In this document: piece after piece, positions 1-6,564 of the stretch
Layout: every line of letters begins with the position of its first letter
Numbering within the stretch: position 1 is the first letter of the stretch
Assembly (NCBI GenBank): GCA_027483745.1
Contig: JAIXTZ010000071.1
Coordinates: 1 to 10,824, forward strand
Direction: 5' to 3'
From: Lysobacteraceae bacterium
GTDB taxonomy: Bacteria > Pseudomonadota > Gammaproteobacteria > Xanthomonadales > Xanthomonadaceae
Length of the DNA stretch: 10,824 bases
The notes under the pieces: model-generated
The model's input: the letters and a program-made list of their open reading frames with translations, nothing else
Database searches by the model: none
What the model was told of the DNA's origin: nothing
Position numbers and translations under genes: made by a program

Positions 1-1704
1 CACGAACATCACCACCGGATACTGCTTGCCGGGCTCCATCGTGGTGGGCGTGTAGAGCTTGCCCCAGACGGTGCCCGCGCCATCGCTGCTCGGCACCTGC
101 ACGAAGCGCGGCGCGCGCCACGGCATGGCCTGGAAGGCCGCTGTGCGCGTGTCGGTGAGCGTGCGCACGTCGCCGCCATCGATGCCGACCACGGCGGCCT
201 GCGGCGGCGTGAACGAGGCCGACCAGCGCAGCGCCACGTTCTTTCCATCCGGCGAAATGGCGAAGTCCTCCACGCCGTCGAGCGTCGTCAACTCGCGTAC
301 CTCGCCGCCGGCCACCGGCACGCGGCACAGTTCGTAGTCACCCGGCCATGCGCGGTTGCAGACGAAGACGAAGCTGGCGGCATCGGCCGTGAGGACGGGC
401 GACGAGGCTTCCCAGCGGCCGCTGGTGAGGGCCTTCGCGCGGCGGCCGTCCTGCACGTAGAGGTGCGAATAGCCGGATTCCTCGGAGAGCCACCACGCAC
501 GGCCATCGGGCAGCACGCCGAAGTCGTTGAAGTTCCAGTTGATCCACGCGGCGTCCGTCAGGCGGTGCACCGTCGAGAGCGCGGCCGTGTCGCGGTCGAT
601 GCGGACGATCCAGCGGTCCTTGTTGTCGACGCTGCGCAACATGGCCAGCGGCGTGCCGTCCGGGGCGAAACGCACGTCCATCAGGCGCACGGCGCGCAGG
701 CCCTCGAGCGCGGGTTGCCCGTGTTCCTTCTTCAGCGCGGCGAGCGGATCGACGTCGATGCCGGGCAGGGCCTTGAGGTCGAGGTCGGTGATCGTGCCGT
801 CGGCGAGGTCGACGAGCTTGAACGTCTGCGCGATCGGCGCGTTGCGGCCCACGCGCGTGCGCACGTCCTCGGCGTCCTCGAAGCCGTCCTCGTTGACGTA
901 GCGCGGCATCTTGCCGTCGCGACCGGCATCGGCGCCCTTCGGCTCCAGCGCCACCAGCACGTGGCGGCCGTCGGTGGAGAGGCTGTTCTCGGCGATGGTC
1001 ACGTCGTCGCCGAGAAAGACCGGCGCAACCGCGCGCGTGCGGTCGCCGGCGCGTTGCGATTTGGCCTCGGCGGCCAGGGCGTCGCGGTCGGCGCGCTGGC
1101 GCGCGAGCGTTTCGATCAGTCGCAGTTCGGCGTCGCGCAGCACGTCCGGCTTCGGTGCCGCCTGCGGGTCCTTCTCGGCCTTCAGCACGGCGACGGTGCG
1201 CTCGCCCTGCGCGGCGAACTCGTAGGCGCGCCATTCGTCGCCGACGCGGTAGAACACGGCATTGCCATCGGCGGCGAAACGCAGGTCGGTCTCGTCGGCG
1301 GCGCTTTGCGTCAACTGGACGCGCTGGCCGGTGGCGAGGGTCACCGCGAATACGTCGCCGTTGCGCAAGTAGGCCATGCGCGTGCGACGGGCGTCGAACA
1401 CCGGCGCGGCGGCGTCGGCTTCCGCAACGTCGGCGGGGGGCAGCTTCACCGCCTCGCCGCCGGCCGCGGGCTGTCGGAACACATCGCGCACCGGCGAGCC
1501 CGCGCGCTTCAGCGTGTAGGCCACGTGCTGCGAATCGGCGCTCCACCAGAGCTGCTCCACCGGTGGGCCGATCCAGTCCGGGTGCGACATCGCGAGGTCG
1601 AGGGTGAGCGGCGGGGCCGCCGGCGCGGCGAGGGTGGGGATGGCGACGGCCAGCGTCGACGCGAACAGGGCGAGTCCGCGCAGCGGGGGCAGGGCGTTCG
1701 GCAC
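1..1704 (-). CDS. S9 family peptidase (dipeptidyl-peptidase IV-like), N-terminal 568 residues, cut by the window edge
   Basis: This is an exported serine peptidase of the prolyl oligopeptidase clan (S9), which cleaves short peptides, often after proline; here it is probably periplasmic. The reading frame is open from the GTG at 1704 to base 1 without a stop. Residues 1-27 form a signal peptide (LRGLALFASTLAVAIPTLAA). The mature start MSHPDWIGPPVEQLWWS (39-55) resembles S9 peptidases of xanthomonads. Residues about 45-515 look like the DPP-IV N-terminal beta-propeller, with blade motifs such as LRFAADGNAVFY, VRFAPDGTPLAML, WWLSEESGYSHLY (404-416) and FAISPDGKNVALRW. A charged helical insert lies at 183-225. 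Residues 535-568, ending EPGKQYPVVMFV, enter the alpha/beta-hydrolase domain; the catalytic Ser/Asp/His lie beyond the edge, so activity cannot be judged. The GTG start is chosen because it supplies the signal peptide and has GGAG (1711-1714) 6 nt upstream. Family identity is firm; the exact substrate is not. Confidence 0.9.
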   Translation of the reverse strand, partial: MPNALPPLRGLALFASTLAVAIPTLAAPAAPPLTLDLAMSHPDWIGPPVEQLWWSADSQHVAYTLKRAGSPVRDVFRQPAAGGEAVKLPPADVAEADAAAPVFDARRTRMAYLRNGDVFAVTLATGQRVQLTQSAADETDLRFAADGNAVFYRVGDEWRAYEFAAQGERTVAVLKAEKDPQAAPKPDVLRDAELRLIETLARQRADRDALAAEAKSQRAGDRTRAVAPVFLGDDVTIAENSLSTDGRHVLVALEPKGADAGRDGKMPRYVNEDGFEDAEDVRTRVGRNAPIAQTFKLVDLADGTITDLDLKALPGIDVDPLAALKKEHGQPALEGLRAVRLMDVRFAPDGTPLAMLRSVDNKDRWIVRIDRDTAALSTVHRLTDAAWINWNFNDFGVLPDGRAWWLSEESGYSHLYVQDGRRAKALTSGRWEASSPVLTADAASFVFVCNRAWPGDYELCRVPVAGGEVRELTTLDGVEDFAISPDGKNVALRWSASFTPPQAAVVGIDGGDVRTLTDTRTAAFQAMPWRAPRFVQVPSSDGAGTVWGKLYTPTTMEPGKQYPVVMFV

Positions 1705-1733
1705 GAGGGTCTCCAGCGGAAAACGAGGCCGCG

Positions 1734-1742
1734 AGCCTAGCA
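1734..1742 (-). promoter_or_regulatory. Candidate extended -10 promoter element for the S9 peptidase
   Basis: On the minus strand the sequence reads TGCTAGGCT, which fits an extended -10 (TGnTAnnnT). It would start transcription near 1727, giving a leader of about 23 nt that contains the GGAG ribosome site. No convincing -35 hexamer is seen at 17 nt spacing, so this is a weak call based only on motif and position. Confidence 0.25.
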
Positions 1743-1814
1743 GGGTGGAACGCGGAGGCCGCGCGACGGCGCGCTTCCCCCGGGTGCCTCCAGCGGCGAC
1801 GTCGTGCTGGTCAC

Positions 1815-1834
1815 TGTGGCCGCCAGCGGCCACA
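1815..1834. promoter_or_regulatory. Perfect inverted repeat in the divergent spacer, candidate operator
   Basis: The arms TGTGGCCGC (1815-1823) and GCGGCCACA (1826-1834) are exact reverse complements separated by CA. The element sits between the divergent S9 peptidase and ycgL, where the -35 of ycgL would be if TATTCT (1842-1847) is its -10. The 2-nt spacer is too short for an unstrained hairpin loop and suits a dimeric repressor site. It could instead be a dispersed REP-like palindrome, but I see no second copy in the window and no GTAG flank typical of REP elements. The binding protein is unknown. Confidence 0.45.
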
Positions 1835-1841
1835 ATCGCCG

Positions 1842-1847
1842 TATTCT
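1842..1847 (+). promoter_or_regulatory. Candidate -10 box for ycgL and the ankyrin gene
   Basis: TATTCT differs from TATAAT at two positions and stands out in this GC-rich spacer. Transcription would start near 1854, leaving about 22 nt before the ycgL ATG at 1877. That leader has no clear Shine-Dalgarno sequence. No standard -35 is present; its expected place (1819-1824) lies inside the 20-bp palindrome, which would let a bound repressor block RNA polymerase. Confidence 0.3.
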
Positions 1848-1876
1848 CACGATCTGGCGCATCGCGCCGCTGCTCT

Positions 1877-2131
1877 ATGCAGGCCTACGTCTACAAATCC
1901 CTGCGCAAGGCCGAGACCTTCGTCTACCTGCGCGAGCGTGACGCCTTCGGCTTGCTGCCCGAGGTGCTGCGTGCCCAGCTCGGCGAACTGCGCTTCGTGC
2001 TCGACGTCGCGCTGACGCCGGAGCGCAAGCTGGCCCGGGAGGACGTCGCGGTCGTGCGAGCGAACCTCGCCGGACAGGGTTTCCATGTCCAGTTCCCGCC
2101 GCCACCCGTCGACGGGAGCGTGGATGACTGA
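1877..2131 (+). CDS. ycgL: YcgL domain protein (DUF709)
   Basis: This is a small cytoplasmic protein of 84 residues in the YcgL family, whose size (about 85-110 residues) it matches. Family members are known structurally, but no biochemical role is established that I can name. It begins MQAYVYKSLRKAETFVYL, and the motifs FVLDVALTPERKLARED (40-56) and the C-terminal GFHVQFPPPP (68-77) are strongly YcgL-like. There is no signal peptide or membrane segment. The ATG at 1877 is chosen because it gives exactly the family N-terminus; upstream codons in the same frame do not resemble the family. Its stop (2129-2131) overlaps the start of the ankyrin gene by 8 nt, so the two are probably one transcript with coupled translation. 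That tie is a clue to function but not proof of it. Confidence 0.9.
   Translation: MQAYVYKSLRKAETFVYLRERDAFGLLPEVLRAQLGELRFVLDVALTPERKLAREDVAVVRANLAGQGFHVQFPPPPVDGSVDD
2114..2118 (+). promoter_or_regulatory. Ribosome binding site deciding the ankyrin gene start
   Basis: GGGAG lies 5 nt before the ATG at 2124, inside the 3' end of ycgL. The same frame is open further upstream, with an ATG at 2085, but that start has no comparable site and would overlap ycgL by 47 nt. The 2124 start also places the first membrane helix directly after a short basic N-terminus. Confidence 0.6.
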
Positions 2132-5100
2132 TCCGCGGTCGACGCTGCAGCGCAGCCTCGCCCTTCCGCTGCTGCTCGTGGGCCTTGGGCTGGCCGTTCT
2201 GCCGGCCCTGTGGCCGGTCGGTGCGATGGCGGTATTGGGGCCGTGGCTGGCCCAGCCGGCCTTGGCCCTCGGCATGGCCCTGCTGTCGCCCGCCCCCGAG
2301 GCCCCGCCGGCGCGCGTGTGGTGGCGTGATGCGGTCACGCTGGCCGTTCTCTGGGGCGCCACGCTCGCCCTGCTCGGTCTCGGTTTCGCCTGGCCATGGA
2401 GCAGCCTGCTCGAAACCGGCAGCCTCGCCGCCGCCCTGGGGCTGGGCGCGGTCGTGGGGCTCGCGTGGACCGTGCTGTGGCGGCAATGGACGCTGTTCGC
2501 GCTGGCCGCGCGCCAGGGCGGTGGCTTGGCCGCGCTGGCCGCTGCGGTGCCCGGCACCTGGTCGCTGCGCCGCGGCCTCGCGCTGGCCTTCGCCGTGCTC
2601 ATGGCCTCGGTGGGCGCATGGCTGCTGGTATGGCCGCCACCGCGCCTCCTCTCGATCTGGTGGCTCGCGGTGCCGTACGCCGTTGGCCTGCTGGCGGTCC
2701 ACGCCGCGATGCAGCGTGCGGGCCATGCGCCGGACGCGCCGCCGATGCCGCCGGAGCCCGTCGTGGTGCCGGCGGCCGACGTCACGGACGAGGACGAGCC
2801 CATGACCACGGTTCTCGGCGATGTCTATGCCCATGCCCGTGCCGGCCGCATCGATGCCGTAATCGCGGCGCTCGACGCCGGCGCCGACCCGGACGCCCTG
2901 CCGGAGCCCGGGGCGCCCGACCAGCGCAGCCTCCCGATGCTCGCGTCACTGCTCCCGGACCTGCGCCTGCTGCGCGAGTTGATCGTCCGCGGCGCCGACC
3001 TCAACCAGGAGCATGCCGGCCTGACCCCGCTGCTCGCGGCGACGCGCGATTCCTGGCATGGCCGCATCGACGCCGTGACCATGCTGCTGGCCAATGGCGC
3101 CGATCCGCGCCGCGCCGACCGCGACGGCAACACGCCGCTGCACCACGCTGCGCGCAGCACCGACCCGGCGATCGCGGCGCAACTGCTCGATGCCGGCGCC
3201 GACCTGCACGCCCTCAACGGCGAAGCGCAGCCGCCGCTCGCGCTGGCCCTCGCGTCGGGCAATTGGCGCGTCGCGCGCTTCCTGCTCGAGCGCGGCGCCA
3301 AGCCGGAATCCCCGGGGGCACAGCCGAGCCTGCTCGCCGCCGCGGCGGGCGACGACGACGATCCCGCCGGTGTGCAGCTGCTGCTCAAGCACAAGGCCAA
3401 GGTGGACTCGCGCGATGCCCGCGGACGCACCGCCCTGCATGAAGCGCTGGCTGCCGGGCATGCCGCGATCGCACAGGTGCTGCTCGACGCTGGCGCCGCG
3501 GTGGACGCCGCCGACGAGGAAGGCCGCACTGCCCTGCTGGAGGCCGCGCGTTCGCCGAATCCGGCGCTGTTGCCGCTGGTGCTTGCGCGAAACCCCGATC
3601 CGTCGGCGCGCGACGTGGGCGGGCGCAACGCCCTCGCACTGGCCTGCGAAGCTGGCGTCGAGCCGGAGCGCCTGCGAGCCCTGCTCGCGCTCGGCATCGA
3701 TCGCGAGGCGCGCGATGCCGCGGGGCGTCGACCGGTCGACCATGCCGTCGGTGCCGGCCGCTGGCCGCTCGTCGCCGTGCTCGACCCGGACTACCCCTTG
3801 CCGGGCGACATCGAGGAGGCGGCACCGGCGAGCGCGGCGAAGCCGGCTCGCGAGCGTCTCCGCGAGGCGCTGCGCTCTCGCGACTTCATGGAGGCCCGCG
3901 CGGTGCTGGGTGCCGATGACCCGCCCGCCCGCGTGGCGATATCGATGCTGCTGCTGGAATTCGCCGACGCGGCCGGCATCGACGTCTTCGAGTGGCTGCT
4001 GGAGCACGGCGCGCACGCCGACGATCGGGTCTCCGGCATGGACAGCGTTGGTCTCCTGCTGCTCGACCGCGGCCTCGACGCCGAGCTCGGTTTGCGCGCG
4101 TTGCTCTCGTCCGGACAGACGCCGCAAGGGGTCGGGGCGCTGGCTCGCTGGCTGGCGGCCAACCCACGCGAGACCACGCGCGCGTCAGCCATTGCGTTGC
4201 AGCTTCTGGAGCGTGGAGCGGACCCGTTTGGTCCCGCGCCGACCGGCGACACGGCCCTCGGCCTGGCCGCGCAGCTGCCCTGCCTGCCGGTGCTCGACGC
4301 GCTGCTGATGCGCGGCGTCGACCCGGCGCAGCGCGACGCCCGCGGCCATACGCCGCTGCACCTCGCCGTCGCGCGCGGGCATGAGTCCGTCATCAAGCGC
4401 CTGGTCCGCCACGGTGCGCCCGCCGATGCGCGTGCCGCCGACGGGCAGACGCCCCATGGTGCGGCGCTGGCGCGCGGTCGTCGCGACCTGGCCGAGTGGC
4501 TGGACTGGGGGCCATGGAAGCTGCCTGGCCGCGCGCTGCAACCGGGCGATCTCCCCGCTGCGGCAATGGCCGGGGACCTTGGCGCGGTGGTGCGTCTCGT
4601 TGCCCTGGGCCTTCCGGTGGACGGGGTCGATGCGCAGGGTTGCACGGCCCTGCTCCGGGCTGCGGGCGGTGGTCACATCGCCTTGGTCGACCACTTGCTC
4701 GGATTGCATGCCGATGCCTCGATCGCCGCGCGTACGGGCGCGACGCCGCTCTCCGCGGCCATCAGCATGCGCCACGCCAATGTCGTCGATCGCCTGCTCG
4801 CCGCCGGCGCCGACCCCGAACAGTCGATGCCGGGTGGCGTCACGCCGCTGATGTTGGCGTCCGCGCTTGGCCTGCCCGACCTGGTGTCGCGCCTGCTGCG
4901 CGCCGGCGCCGACGTCACCGCGCGCGACGCGCAGGGCCTGACGCCCCTCCATTGCGCCGCGCTGTTCGCCTTCAATTCACGCGAGCGCGCCCGCGTGCTC
5001 GCGCTGTTCGATGCCCTGCTGTTGGCCGACGCCGACGCCGAGGCGACGAGCGCCTCGGAACAAACCCCCACCTTGCTCCTGCTGGGCGCGCGCGCCGAGG

Positions 5101-5492
5101 CCGGCGCCAGCGTCGACGAGGACGTGCTGTTGGCCGGTTTGGATCGCTTGCTCAGCGAAGGGGTGTCGTTGGCGCACGTCGAGCACCGCGGCCTCACCGC
5201 CCTCCATCTCGCCGCGCTGCACGGCCTTGGCCGCATCGTCGAGCGGCTGCTGCGAGAAGGCGCCCATCCCGCCGCGCGTGATCGCCTCGGTCGCACCCCT
5301 TACGACTTGGCGCTCATCCGTGGCTTCGTCGACATCGCCGCGCTGTTCCAGTCGGTGCGCCAGGCCGACGCGAAGCCGCCGGTCGACGCGGGCGCCGGTG
5401 ATGCGGCGGCCACGGCGCCGACGCCGGCCGCGCCGATGCCCTCGGGCGTGCTGCCCTCGCTGGCCCGCCTGCTGAAGCCGCGGGATCCCTAG
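2124..5492 (+). CDS. Large membrane-anchored ankyrin-repeat protein, function unknown
   Basis: A 1122-residue protein. Residues 1-195 hold about six hydrophobic segments (roughly 11-30, 32-54, 69-91, 100-118, 150-170, 174-195). Arginines cluster at the N-terminus and in the even-numbered loops (R64, R68, R120, R130, R149, R150), so by the positive-inside rule both ends should be cytoplasmic. A Pro/Asp/Glu-rich linker (200-227) leads to about 25 ankyrin-like units from 229 to 1078. Near-consensus units include GNTPLHHAA (335), GRTALHEAL (434), GHTPLHLAV (741), GVTPLMLAS (905), GLTPLHCAA (938) and GLTALHLAA (1023), with recurring LLxAGAD ends. Units at 570-700 are degenerate and follow an Ala/Pro/Glu-rich break at 560-575, perhaps dividing two ankyrin domains. 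A disordered Ala/Pro tail (1080-1108) ends in an amphipathic stretch. Ankyrin repeats bind proteins; the partner is unknown, and YcgL is the obvious candidate from the 8-nt gene overlap. No enzymatic domain is visible. Confidence 0.88.
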   Translation: MTDPRSTLQRSLALPLLLVGLGLAVLPALWPVGAMAVLGPWLAQPALALGMALLSPAPEAPPARVWWRDAVTLAVLWGATLALLGLGFAWPWSSLLETGSLAAALGLGAVVGLAWTVLWRQWTLFALAARQGGGLAALAAAVPGTWSLRRGLALAFAVLMASVGAWLLVWPPPRLLSIWWLAVPYAVGLLAVHAAMQRAGHAPDAPPMPPEPVVVPAADVTDEDEPMTTVLGDVYAHARAGRIDAVIAALDAGADPDALPEPGAPDQRSLPMLASLLPDLRLLRELIVRGADLNQEHAGLTPLLAATRDSWHGRIDAVTMLLANGADPRRADRDGNTPLHHAARSTDPAIAAQLLDAGADLHALNGEAQPPLALALASGNWRVARFLLERGAKPESPGAQPSLLAAAAGDDDDPAGVQLLLKHKAKVDSRDARGRTALHEALAAGHAAIAQVLLDAGAAVDAADEEGRTALLEAARSPNPALLPLVLARNPDPSARDVGGRNALALACEAGVEPERLRALLALGIDREARDAAGRRPVDHAVGAGRWPLVAVLDPDYPLPGDIEEAAPASAAKPARERLREALRSRDFMEARAVLGADDPPARVAISMLLLEFADAAGIDVFEWLLEHGAHADDRVSGMDSVGLLLLDRGLDAELGLRALLSSGQTPQGVGALARWLAANPRETTRASAIALQLLERGADPFGPAPTGDTALGLAAQLPCLPVLDALLMRGVDPAQRDARGHTPLHLAVARGHESVIKRLVRHGAPADARAADGQTPHGAALARGRRDLAEWLDWGPWKLPGRALQPGDLPAAAMAGDLGAVVRLVALGLPVDGVDAQGCTALLRAAGGGHIALVDHLLGLHADASIAARTGATPLSAAISMRHANVVDRLLAAGADPEQSMPGGVTPLMLASALGLPDLVSRLLRAGADVTARDAQGLTPLHCAALFAFNSRERARVLALFDALLLADADAEATSASEQTPTLLLLGARAEAGASVDEDVLLAGLDRLLSEGVSLAHVEHRGLTALHLAALHGLGRIVERLLREGAHPAARDRLGRTPYDLALIRGFVDIAALFQSVRQADAKPPVDAGAGDAAATAPTPAAPMPSGVLPSLARLLKPRDP

Positions 5493-5534
5493 CACCCGTT
5501 CGGCCTTAGCCTCGCCGTCGTCGGCCTATCGGAT

Positions 5535-5553
5535 CGGCGAGCGGTACTCGCCG
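5535..5553 (+). terminator. Stem-loop after the ankyrin gene, possible weak terminator
   Basis: CGGCGAG (5535-5541) and CTCGCCG (5547-5553) form a 7-bp perfect stem with a CGGTA loop, 42 nt after the ankyrin stop. No U-run follows directly, only a looser T-rich patch (GTTCTTGTTG, 5565-5574). It may attenuate, protect the upstream mRNA 3' end, or be a partial barrier before the next gene. The rest of the 137-nt spacer holds a -35-like TTGACC (5573-5578) without a matching -10. Confidence 0.35.
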
Positions 5554-5615
5554 CAGGTGACGCCTGTTCTTGTTGACCGTGCCCACTCATGGCAGCCTCC
5601 GGCATACCCCCCGAC

Positions 5616-5621
5616 AAGGAG
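5616..5621 (+). promoter_or_regulatory. Strong Shine-Dalgarno selecting a GTG start
   Basis: AAGGAG lies 8 nt before the GTG at 5630. An ATG in the same frame at 5570 would add 20 residues of non-signal sequence ahead of the hydrophobic signal peptide and has no such site, so the GTG is preferred. Confidence 0.75.
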
Positions 5622-5629
5622 TCTCCATC

Positions 5630-6481
5630 GTGCGACGCATCCTCCCTGCGGCGCTTGCCGCGTTGATCGGCGCGCTTCCCGTGGCGGCCGAGACCGGATC
5701 CCTCGAGCAGAGCTTCAGCCTCGAAGGTGACGACGTCCGCGCCCAGCGCTACGAGCGCAGCACCGTTGGCAGCCTTTTCATCGAGCCCGATGGCCGGGTC
5801 ACCGAGGTCGAGATCGACTTGCCGGCGGGCGAGCGCGAAACCTACCGCACCCTGCTCGGCCGTTGGCGGCTCGATCCCGTGGTACGCAGCGGGGAAGCGG
5901 TGCGTGCCAAAGCCCATTTCGAGATCGACCTCTACGCCCTTCGCATTCCAGACCAGCCGCGCAAGATGCGCTTTGGCGTGGAGAACGTGACGTTCGTTGA
6001 TCCCCCGGCCGACAGCGAGCCGTCGATGCGCCGATCCTTCCTGAGCCCGCCGCAGTACCCGCCGTCCATGGCCCTCGAGGGCACCGGTGCGCGCATCATG
6101 CTGCTGCTCCGGTTGGACGACACGGGGCGCGTCGTCGATGCAGCGGCCCACGACGTCGACATCTATGCCCACCGCATCAGCAGCGCGCGCGTCGCCGGCC
6201 CCAAGACCGAGCGTTTCGTTGCCAACGCTGTCGCCGCGGCACGCGACTGGGTCATTGCCGACGCGGCGGCGATGGAGGCTGGCTCGGTGTTCGTGCCGGT
6301 GGTTTTCCTGCCGCCCGGCACCGGTCCAGGCAGTTGGCAGCCGGTGCTCGATGTCCGGGCCAGCCAGCTGCCATGGATGCAGGCGATCGAGCACGGAGCG
6401 ATCGCAATGACCGCGGGAGGCCAGCGGGAGGCCATGGATTTCCGGCTGCGCTCGTCGCTCGACGACACGTTGCAGAACTGA
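5630..6481 (+). CDS. Secreted protein with two tandem TonB C-terminal-like domains
   Basis: A 283-residue protein, probably periplasmic. Residues 1-20 (MRRILPAALAALIGALPVAA) form a signal peptide, with cleavage likely before ETG. Two segments resemble the TonB C-terminal fold. Residues about 45-103 carry VGSLFIEPDGRVTEVEI, then GRWRLDPVVRSGEAV. Residues about 138-225 carry SPPQYPPSMALEGTG, then LLRLDDTGRVVDAAA and the helix FVANAVAAARDWVIA. The second copy keeps the TonB-like PPxYPxxAxxxGxxG opening. True TonB has an N-terminal membrane helix and a Pro-rich spacer; both are missing, so energy transduction with ExbBD is unlikely. The protein may bind outer-membrane TonB-dependent receptors or other envelope proteins, but this is inference. 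It has its own strong ribosome site and stands alone between a weak hairpin and a strong terminator. Annotation pipelines may label it an energy transducer, which the architecture does not support. Confidence 0.75.
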   Translation: MRRILPAALAALIGALPVAAETGSLEQSFSLEGDDVRAQRYERSTVGSLFIEPDGRVTEVEIDLPAGERETYRTLLGRWRLDPVVRSGEAVRAKAHFEIDLYALRIPDQPRKMRFGVENVTFVDPPADSEPSMRRSFLSPPQYPPSMALEGTGARIMLLLRLDDTGRVVDAAAHDVDIYAHRISSARVAGPKTERFVANAVAAARDWVIADAAAMEAGSVFVPVVFLPPGTGPGSWQPVLDVRASQLPWMQAIEHGAIAMTAGGQREAMDFRLRSSLDDTLQN

Positions 6482-6485
6482 CGCT

Positions 6486-6532
6486 GCAGAAACGACGAAG
6501 GCCCCGCGATGCGGGGCCTTCGCCGTTTCTGC
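6486..6532. terminator. Bidirectional intrinsic terminator between the TonB-like gene and rho
   Basis: The inner stem CGAAGGCCCCGC (6496-6507) pairs perfectly with GCGGGGCCTTCG (6511-6522) around a GAT loop. After a single A/C mismatch, the flanks GCAGAAACG (6486-6494) and CGTTTCTGC (6524-6532) also pair, making a 22-position arm with one mismatch. Each strand reads GTTTCTGC after the inner hairpin, a short U-rich tail, so it can stop transcription both from the TonB-like gene (stop at 6481) and from rho (stop at 6565). Confidence 0.88.
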
Positions 6533-6564
6533 TTCATCGGCATCGCGGCCTCGGCCGCGCCGCC

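Noticed and set aside
338..1546. Minus-strand Arg/Ala-rich frame of about 400 codons within the S9 peptidase
   Set aside because: It is a shifted frame of the same strand; the peptidase frame from the GTG at 1704 shows signal peptide, propeller motifs and the start of the hydrolase domain.
463..1740. Plus-strand frame of about 425 codons antisense to the S9 peptidase
   Set aside because: No recognisable motif, composition typical of antisense shadows, and it runs through the peptidase start region.
2085..2123. Longer N-terminus for the ankyrin protein starting at the ATG 2085
   Set aside because: No ribosome site, deep overlap with ycgL, and the extra residues add nothing membrane-like; GGGAG favours 2124.
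1847..2834. Two minus-strand frames of about 320 codons opposite ycgL and the ankyrin N-terminus
   Set aside because: They overlap each other and two well-supported plus-strand genes, and their translations are low-complexity Arg/Ser/Ala sequence.
2124..5492. CRISPR or DNA repeat array suggested by recurring GCCGGCGCCGAC blocks
   Set aside because: These blocks encode the AGAD end of ankyrin units at irregular spacing; they reflect protein repeats, not a DNA array.
5573..5608. TTGACC with CATACC as promoter of the TonB-like gene
   Set aside because: The spacer would be 24 nt, too long for a sigma-70 promoter, and the -10 match is poor.
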